In this document: positions 59,701-64,000 of the stretch, piece after piece
Numbering within the stretch: position 1 is the first letter of the stretch
How the letters are laid out: each line of letters opens with the position of its first letter
NCBI GenBank assembly: GCA_963823675.1
Contig: CAWGMT010000008.1
Span: 806,001 to 870,000 of the forward strand
Direction of reading: 5' to 3'
DNA length: 64,000 nt
DNA from: CAWGMT01 sp963823675
GTDB lineage: Bacteria; Planctomycetota; Planctomycetia; Isosphaerales; Isosphaeraceae
Made by a program: the position numbers and the translations under genes
The notes under the pieces: model-generated
Told to the model about the DNA's origin: nothing
Seen by the model: only the letters and a program-made list of their open reading frames with translations
Database searches by the model: none

Positions 59701-60053
59701 AAATCCTGGAAAGCCCGCAGAGCGTCCGGATAGCGCCCTTGGCGAAGGCGAGCATTTGCCAGGCCGAATCGAGCGTCGCGCAATTCCGATCCGGCTGCCC
59801 GTGACTTGAGAATCCGTTCGAATTCCTCGGCCGCCAGATCGAACTTGCGCTGACGCAAGAGCCCATTCGCAAAGTTGAGGGCGTCGGAGGCGCGCTGGGG
59901 CAGCCCCGCCTGATTCTTGGTCCCGTCCGCTGTCGGTGCCGACACGGTTGAACCCGGATCTTGCTTCGCCGCCGGCTCCTGGCCCATGGAAGAGCCGGCC
60001 GATATTACGACGGCGACCGAAAGAGCAATTCCCACGTTCCAAAGGGCGCACAT
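56742..60053 (-). CDS. Exported TPR-repeat protein, two frameshifts
   Basis: About 1100 residues. A signal peptide (NVGIALSVAVVISAGSSMG) is followed by many TPRs, for instance FANGLLRQRKFDLAAEEFER, RQGRYPDALRAFQDFLKDA, DPARARAAYEKSISAYPKG and GERDQALRLFQKLAAQ, with PEVRLIEARAASLQGKPGEAV later. Frame changes near 57365 and 57095 join 57354-60053 with TPRs ending in DQFHEALREFLKVDILYHAP and DQWADAAETYQRLLSRFPRDP. The pattern matches the BamD/YbgF-type periplasmic scaffold family (also called ColR-like in planctomycetes). The ExbB gene begins 20 bp after its end. Confidence 0.85.
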
Positions 60054-60526
60054 TGTCCCGACCTTTCTCGATCCATTCGCATTCCTGAACCGACGATAAT
60101 CGATGCGGAATGGGCCTTCAAACGATACGAGCCGGTTTTTTCTCAGTCATTCGTAGCGTTTCGGGAATCGCTCCAGGCTAAAACCCCAATGGTTCCTCCG
60201 AGAACAATCGAGGTGTTGGTAGAGATATACCAAGTGCGCCGGCCTTGAGCGATTGATTTTCGAGCGTCTGGGAGGTCAGCTCGCAAGCTGCAAGCCTCGT
60301 GTGCCAAATCCCCACGGTACCCCAGGAATTCCGACTTTGACAAAAATTCGGTGAAATGACTGGATTTATCGCGACCGTTTTAATCTACTAGAATCTCGCA
60401 GAATTCCCAAAACACGCAGTTCTTAATCTTGTATACTAGAGGAAACCATTCGAGATCAGAGGTTACCGGTCTGATCTCGAATCGTTCGGTTGTCTCGCTG
60501 AGGTTCCCCACCTGGAGATTGCATCA
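60054..60526. other. AT-richer intergenic region, upstream of two divergent genes
   Basis: About 470 bp; it should carry promoters for the TPR gene (minus) and for the Ala/Pro repeat gene (plus). A TATACT at 60433-60438 may be a -10 box for the latter; no clear -35 stands 17 bp upstream. A strong hairpin follows it (60449-60483). Confidence 0.45.
60449..60483 (+). promoter_or_regulatory. Perfect 13-bp hairpin in the 5' leader of the Ala/Pro-repeat gene
   Basis: ATTCGAGATCAGA (60449-60461) pairs exactly with TCTGATCTCGAAT (60471-60483) across a nine-base loop. It lies 44 bp upstream of the ATG at 60527 and 10 bp after the TATACT. Such a leader hairpin could stabilise the mRNA, or it could be an operator dyad. 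Confidence 0.5.
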
Positions 60527-61090
60527 ATGAAGGTAGTGCGTTTGATCGGAACGACTGCGGCCGGATTGCTGAGCCTCGGACTTGCTGCCTCCGCGTCGGC
60601 ACAAGCACCGGGTAAGGTCCTGCCTGCGGCCCAAGGCCCCGTTAAGACCATGCCGGCTGCTCAGGCTCCGGCACCTCCCAGTACGGCCGTGCCCGCCGCT
60701 CAGGCTCCGGCTCCGGCCAAGATGATGCCCGCCGCTCAGGCTCCGGCTCCGGCCAAGACCATGCCCGCTGCCCAAGCCCCGGCTCCGGCCAAGACCATGC
60801 CGGCTGCTCAAGCACCGGCCCCGGCCAAGACCATGCCGGCTGCTCAAGCACCGGCCCCGGCCAAGACCATGCCGGCTGCTCAGGCTCCGGTCAAGACCAT
60901 GCCGGCTGCTCAGGCTCCGGCTCCGGTCAAGACCATGCCGGCCGCGCAGGCCCCAGCTCCATCGAAGATGCTTCCACCTCCTTCGGCTCAAGCCCCGCTG
61001 CCGGCGAAGACTTTGCCTGCTGGACAGGCTCCCGCAACCGGCTCTGACGCACCCCCGCCTCCCCCAGCCCCCAGCGGCAAGAAAGCCTGA
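60527..61090 (+). CDS. Exported Ala/Pro-rich repeat protein
   Basis: A 187-residue protein with a signal peptide (LIGTTAAGLLSLGLAASASA). The rest is a tandem repeat of PAAQAPAPAKTM (12 residues, 36 bp) in about eight copies with small changes (PAAQAPVKTM, PAAQAPAPSKM), and a Pro-rich end with GSDAPPPPPAPSGKKA. It should be an extended, flexible, positively charged chain in the periplasm or outside. No domain is recognisable. A rho-independent terminator follows. Confidence 0.8.
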   Translation: MKVVRLIGTTAAGLLSLGLAASASAQAPGKVLPAAQGPVKTMPAAQAPAPPSTAVPAAQAPAPAKMMPAAQAPAPAKTMPAAQAPAPAKTMPAAQAPAPAKTMPAAQAPAPAKTMPAAQAPVKTMPAAQAPAPVKTMPAAQAPAPSKMLPPPSAQAPLPAKTLPAGQAPATGSDAPPPPPAPSGKKA

Positions 61091-61118
61091 GCACACCTCG
61101 ACTCAGCTTTGCAGCAAG

Positions 61119-61152
61119 GACCCCACTCCGACTCAGGATGGGGTCTTTTTTT
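61119..61152 (+). terminator. Rho-independent terminator
   Basis: GACCCCA (61119-61125) pairs with TGGGGTC (61139-61145), followed by seven T (61146-61152), 29 bp after the stop of the Ala/Pro-repeat gene. Confidence 0.85.
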
Positions 61153-61238
61153 GCGCCACCACATGACGTTTCGACGCTGACACGGCGAGGGCGATTTTCG
61201 GAGCTTACAAAAGAAGTCCGATTAGGAGGATTTTTTTG

Positions 61239-61267
61239 TTGACACTGGATCTACAGATTGCTTAGAT
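61239..61267 (+). promoter_or_regulatory. Candidate sigma-70-type promoter
   Basis: TTGACA (61239-61244) is a perfect -35 box, with TTAGAT 17 bp downstream (61262-61267) as a poor -10. A T-run (61231-61237) lies just upstream. It would serve the Cys/Tyr-repeat gene with a long leader. Confidence 0.4.
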
Positions 61268-61537
61268 TCGCTGTTAGCGACAGATCGTGTAGAATCTGCC
61301 GTTTGTGCAGACCACGCGTCTTGCGACGAATGCAATGGTTGTTTCGAGGCTGTCGAATGTCATGACTTGAGAAAACGAGCGTTTGAGGGCTTTCGATGAA
61401 CTGGCGAACGGATCGATGGTAGGATGCAGGTCACCGGACCGCTTTCTTCGGAAGAGTTCGCCTGAGCGTTAAAGCCGTTTCATCCAGCGCCGTATTCGAA
61501 AAACCCCCAAACCGCAAACGTTTTTCTCAAGAAAGGT

Positions 61538-61590
61538 AACCAATCCGGCTCAGGAGATCCTCAGGCAACAGAGACGTAACCGGATTGGTT
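61538..61590 (+). promoter_or_regulatory. Inverted repeat in the leader of the Cys/Tyr-repeat gene
   Basis: AACCAATCCGG (61538-61548) and CCGGATTGGTT (61580-61590) are perfect complements 31 bases apart. In RNA they would form a long hairpin 180 bases before the ATG. Confidence 0.45.
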
Positions 61591-61770
61591 GGTTCGGCGA
61601 AGCTCGAGGCCGGGCTCTATCGCTACGACTGAGTGCTTGGAATAGGAGTTTTGTCCTATGCTTGGCGCACAAGGTCGGGTCGCGCGTTCTGCAACGCGGT
61701 TCGGTTGGGGCCGCATCCACTCGGTGGATCATTCCCCCACATTCCCAGTCTTTCAGCGAGGTACAAGACC

Positions 61771-62073
61771 ATGAGAGTTCGCAACTTGATTCTGGCTGCG
61801 GTGATGGGTGTTGGCATGCTGGTTGCCACCGGCGAGAAGGCATCGGCGAACTGCTTCTTTAGCTGCTGCACCCCGTGCTACTCCTACTGCTACACGCCGT
61901 GCTCCTACACGCCATGCTACACGTACACGCCGTGCTACACCTACACGTACACGCCGTGCTACACCTACACGCCGTGCTATTACACCACCCCCTGTTACAC
62001 GTACACGCCGTGTTATTACTACACTCCGTGCTATTCCTACTCGAGCTGTTGCTTCTCGATCTGCTGTTGGTAG
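61771..62073 (+). CDS. Exported Cys/Tyr-rich repeat protein
   Basis: A 100-residue protein starting at ATG 61771, with GAGG ten bases before. The signal peptide is NLILAAVMGVGMLVATGEKASA. The mature part is nearly all Cys, Tyr, Thr and Pro: a repeat of YTYTPC / YTPC that runs about eight times between NCFFSCCTPCYSYC and the end SSCCFSICCW. It has about 18 cysteines. Once exported and oxidised it could be strongly cross-linked by disulfides or Tyr. I know of small Cys-rich planctomycete proteins, but I do not recognise this one. Confidence 0.8.
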   Translation: MRVRNLILAAVMGVGMLVATGEKASANCFFSCCTPCYSYCYTPCSYTPCYTYTPCYTYTYTPCYTYTPCYYTTPCYTYTPCYYYTPCYSYSSCCFSICCW

Positions 62074-62126
62074 GTTAGCCGAGTTCATTCGACCACCGGT
62101 GCCAACAGAATCCAGGCTAAGCAAGA

Positions 62127-62198
62127 ACGGACTCGGACGCACTCGTACGGTCGTTGGCGGGAGAGCCGACGACGTTGCGATCGTGCGTCCGAGTCCGT
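62127..62198. terminator. Large palindrome after the Cys/Tyr-repeat gene
   Basis: ACGGACTCGGACGCAC (62127-62142) pairs exactly with GTGCGTCCGAGTCCGT (62183-62198). Between them GTCGTTGGC and GCCGACGAC form a second, smaller stem. It starts 54 bp after the gene and has only a weak T-stretch (TTAGTTTAGG) behind it. Confidence 0.6.
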
Positions 62199-62267
62199 TA
62201 GTTTAGGCTCGTTTGGTAAATTCCGTGGCCGAACCGTTAGACTTCCTGACCCATCCTCTCTTGGTCT

Positions 62268-62294
62268 CCCGAATCCCTCGGCACGGGATTCGGG
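62268..62294. repeat. Perfect 10-bp hairpin
   Basis: CCCGAATCCC-TCGGCAC-GGGATTCGGG. It lies in the gap between the two repeat-protein genes. GACTTT follows; function unknown. Confidence 0.55.
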
Positions 62295-62448
62295 GACTTT
62301 CCGCCGGAGCGCTGGTCGCAGGCATTTCCCAAGGCACCTGTCCGATCAATCATCGGCGACCGCTTTCGACGCTTCTCGCTGAACACCACCAGTTACGACG
62401 GCCCGAGCACCGCGATCCTCCCATGTGCCTGGGTCGCCCTTAACACTG

Positions 62449-62532
62449 ACCCGACGCGCCAGCGAGGGATCATACCCAACCGAAGCAACAGCGCGGCATT
62501 CCGTCGCCGGCACCCTCGCTGGCGCGTCGGGT
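62449..62532. repeat. Inverted pair of the CCCTCGCTGGCGCGTCGGGT repeat
   Basis: ACCCGACGCGCCAGCGAGGG (62449-62468) is the exact reverse complement of 62513-62532, with 44 bases between. A third copy is at 23331-23350. The form is of a small mobile palindromic element. Confidence 0.85.
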
Positions 62533-62597
62533 TAATATCAGAAGCTTGTCGGGCTGAGGTGGTGATCGGCGACGAGTGTCCGGCTTTCTTCGTAAGG

Positions 62598-62643
62598 AAA
62601 ACCGGCCTCCCTCATGAAAAGAGAAGCCGGTTTCTGATCGGGA
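62598..62643 (-). terminator. Terminator for the YTV-like gene
   Basis: On the minus strand AAACCGGC (62643-62636) pairs with GCCGGTTT (62606-62599), with more pairing inside (CTTCTC / GGGAG), followed by TTTTCC. It lies 54 bp after the stop at 62697. Confidence 0.7.
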
Positions 62644-62696
62644 ACGGGTATTGAACGCAAGCAGGAATCGCAGGGGAACTCGGGACCTTGCGTCGT

Positions 62697-64000
62697 TCAT
62701 CTTTGCGGAGATGCGGTCGGAGCGGGTGCAGCAGGCGCCGCCGGCACCGCCATCGGGACCATGACGCGGCGGGTCACGGCGACCTGACGAGGCACTTGCT
62801 GGGCCTGTGTTGTCATGTAGGTGACGGGCACCTGATACGCGACATTCACTGCGTACTGCTGAGTGACGTTTTCGGTCACCTGCTTCGTCTGCGGCGTCAT
62901 GACCGTCACGGGCACCTGCACGGGAACATTCACGGCGTATTGCTGCGTGACGTTTTCGGTCACATGCTTCGTCTGCGGCGTCATGACCGTCACGGGCACC
63001 TGCACGGGAACATTCACCGCATATTGCTGCGTGATGTTTTCGGTCACCTGCTTCGTCTGCGGCGTCATGACCGTCACGGGCACTTGCGCCGGCACGCTGA
63101 CGGCATAATTTTCGGAGACGTTCTCGGTAACCTGCTTTTGCTGAGGGGTCATCACCGTAACCGGAACCTGAACAGGCACGTTGACCGCGTACTGTTGCGT
63201 AACATTTTCGGTCACTTGCTTGGGCTGGTTCGTCATGACTGTCACTTGCACCTGATAGGGTACGCTGACGGGATACTGCTGGGTGACGTTCTCGGTTACC
63301 TGGCGATACTGAGTCGTCTGGACGGTATCGGTTCTCTGTTCGGGAACCATGACCGTGGTGGTGACGGGCACTGTTTCGGTGACCTGCCTCGCCACCTGGG
63401 TCGGGACGTCAACAACCGTTTCTTGGACTTGCTGTTCAGGGAAGGTGACATTGACGGTGACGGGAACCCACTGCGTTCGGCATTCCGGAACCTCGACGAC
63501 CTGCTGGACAGGGACGAGTTTCGTACAGGTGCGCTGCACGTATGAGGTTTCGGGCACCTGGTAAGCGACCGGCCGCGAAACGTAGACCTGCTGGCAGGTG
63601 TAGGACGTGACCGCCGCGTAGCCGCCTCCGCAAGGGTTGCAGAAGCTGCCGCAGCCCGCCGGCACGAAAGAGACGACTGGGGTCGCCTGCGTCATGTAGC
63701 AGCCGCGCTCCTCGACAACCGTGCGGCAGGTCGTCACCGGTACCGATACGGTATAAGCCTGTGGAACGAGCGAAGTCTGCACCCGCGACGTCGATACGGT
63801 GACGGTTTGTGCCTGGTACTGCGTTTGAGGCACCGTCTTGAGCACGGTTACATAGTGTTGTTGCTTCTGCTTCTGGATCACCTGGTCGAAGACCGTACGA
63901 ATGACCTGCTGGTTCACCGTCTGCTGGCGGGGAACGCTTACCGTGTAGGTTCTGGGAACGTTCACGACCTCGGCCACTGTTCGGACCACGGGAATCGTCT
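62697..64000 (-). CDS. YTV-like exported repeat protein, partial at right edge
   Basis: The frame is open to the window edge (434 codons seen), so the start lies outside. Residues near the left end of the visible part have short Tyr-Thr-Val motifs (RTYTVSVPRQQTVNQQ, QAYTVSVPVTTCRTVV) as in the planctomycete YTV repeats, which occur in cell-wall proteins. A Cys-rich section follows (AGCGSFCNPCGGG, RTCTKLVP). Then six tandem units of about 28 residues with the core KQVTENVTQQYAVNVPVQV and PVTVMTPQ. The C-terminus is Ala/Pro-rich. It should be a surface or wall component. Terminator at 62598-62643. Confidence 0.78.
   Translation of the reverse strand, partial: TIPVVRTVAEVVNVPRTYTVSVPRQQTVNQQVIRTVFDQVIQKQKQQHYVTVLKTVPQTQYQAQTVTVSTSRVQTSLVPQAYTVSVPVTTCRTVVEERGCYMTQATPVVSFVPAGCGSFCNPCGGGYAAVTSYTCQQVYVSRPVAYQVPETSYVQRTCTKLVPVQQVVEVPECRTQWVPVTVNVTFPEQQVQETVVDVPTQVARQVTETVPVTTTVMVPEQRTDTVQTTQYRQVTENVTQQYPVSVPYQVQVTVMTNQPKQVTENVTQQYAVNVPVQVPVTVMTPQQKQVTENVSENYAVSVPAQVPVTVMTPQTKQVTENITQQYAVNVPVQVPVTVMTPQTKHVTENVTQQYAVNVPVQVPVTVMTPQTKQVTENVTQQYAVNVAYQVPVTYMTTQAQQVPRQVAVTRRVMVPMAVPAAPAAPAPTASPQR

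Larger units (their letters stand above)
61153..61770. other. Long 5' region of the Cys/Tyr-repeat gene
   Basis: About 620 bp without a gene. It contains a candidate promoter at 61239-61267 and an 11-bp inverted repeat (61538-61548 / 61580-61590) in what would be a long leader. A frame from 61633 runs into the Cys/Tyr gene but is not protein-like. Confidence 0.5.
62074..62696. other. Intergenic region with several palindromes
   Basis: About 620 bp between two convergent repeat-protein genes. It holds three hairpins and a pair of inverted CCCTCGCTGGCGCGTCGGGT repeats, each listed separately. No gene is seen. Confidence 0.6.

Noticed and set aside
60524..61096. 190-codon minus-strand frame rich in Ser, Arg, Gly and His
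   Set aside because: It is the antisense of the PAAQAPAPAKTM repeats, so its repeats follow from those of the plus strand.
61753..62142. 129-codon Val/Arg-rich minus-strand frame
   Set aside because: It mirrors the YTYTPC repeats on the other strand and has no start signal.
62688..63545. 285-codon His/Arg-rich plus-strand frame
   Set aside because: It is antisense to the YTV-like repeat gene, which has a recognisable pattern and a terminator.

Overview
The window is GC-rich bacterial DNA that looks like a planctomycete, most likely an Isosphaera-type lineage. The grounds are two exported proteins with the LExRxxLS-type N-terminal motif (15137-15565 and 36589-38418), a repetitive exported protein of the planctomycete YTV kind (62697-64000), a TPR / ExbB / squalene-cyclase-repeat gene cluster (53392-60053), a ThiD2-ThiE thiamine protein, many dispersed palindromic repeats, and genes scattered on both strands. 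I see no rRNA, tRNA or CRISPR array.

Layout. 1-9 kb has a defence-like character: a wHTH-like gene running off the left edge behind a DUF559 nuclease fused to a P-loop-like region, a McrB-McrC type IV restriction pair (2851-6472), and a HEPN-domain gene with a small upstream partner (7224-8174). 8.6-13.2 kb holds a small protein, a remnant exported protein, a frameshifted FAD monooxygenase and an exported glycoside hydrolase. 13.2-17.2 kb is a repeat-rich patch: a 140-bp direct repeat flanking an IS4-type element and a small LExR protein, a four-unit 95-bp tandem array that cuts a kinase fragment, and a nested 146-bp palindrome. 17.2-21.6 kb is one very large gene on the minus strand whose pieces read TIR, CHAT protease, STAND NTPase and TPRs; it carries several frameshifts and one stop.

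21.8-42.8 kb is mostly housekeeping: a TauD-type dioxygenase, a lipoprotein amidase, sucC-(nucleotidyltransferase)-sucD-nudix, a NYN protein, pyrR-pyrB-pyrC, ispH, a FabH-type ketosynthase, a STAS protein, DUF2760 with an Hsp70 homologue, a molybdopterin-binding protein and diacylglycerol kinase. 42.8-46.6 kb is an LptD-type outer-membrane protein. 47-49.3 kb is a small accessory patch with a partial duplication, a truncated Uma2 gene and an HNH nuclease with a partner. Then follow hemL, a Clp_N-ThiD2-ThiE fusion, a glutathione peroxidase, the prenyltransferase-repeat/ExbB/TPR cluster, and three exported low-complexity proteins to the right edge.

An important caution: about ten otherwise conserved genes (including hemL, thiE, lptD and hsp70) are broken by one-base shifts, often in short homopolymers, with the protein similarity carrying straight on in the next frame. 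This looks more like sequencing indels than decay, so I annotate those genes over their full span and name the break points.
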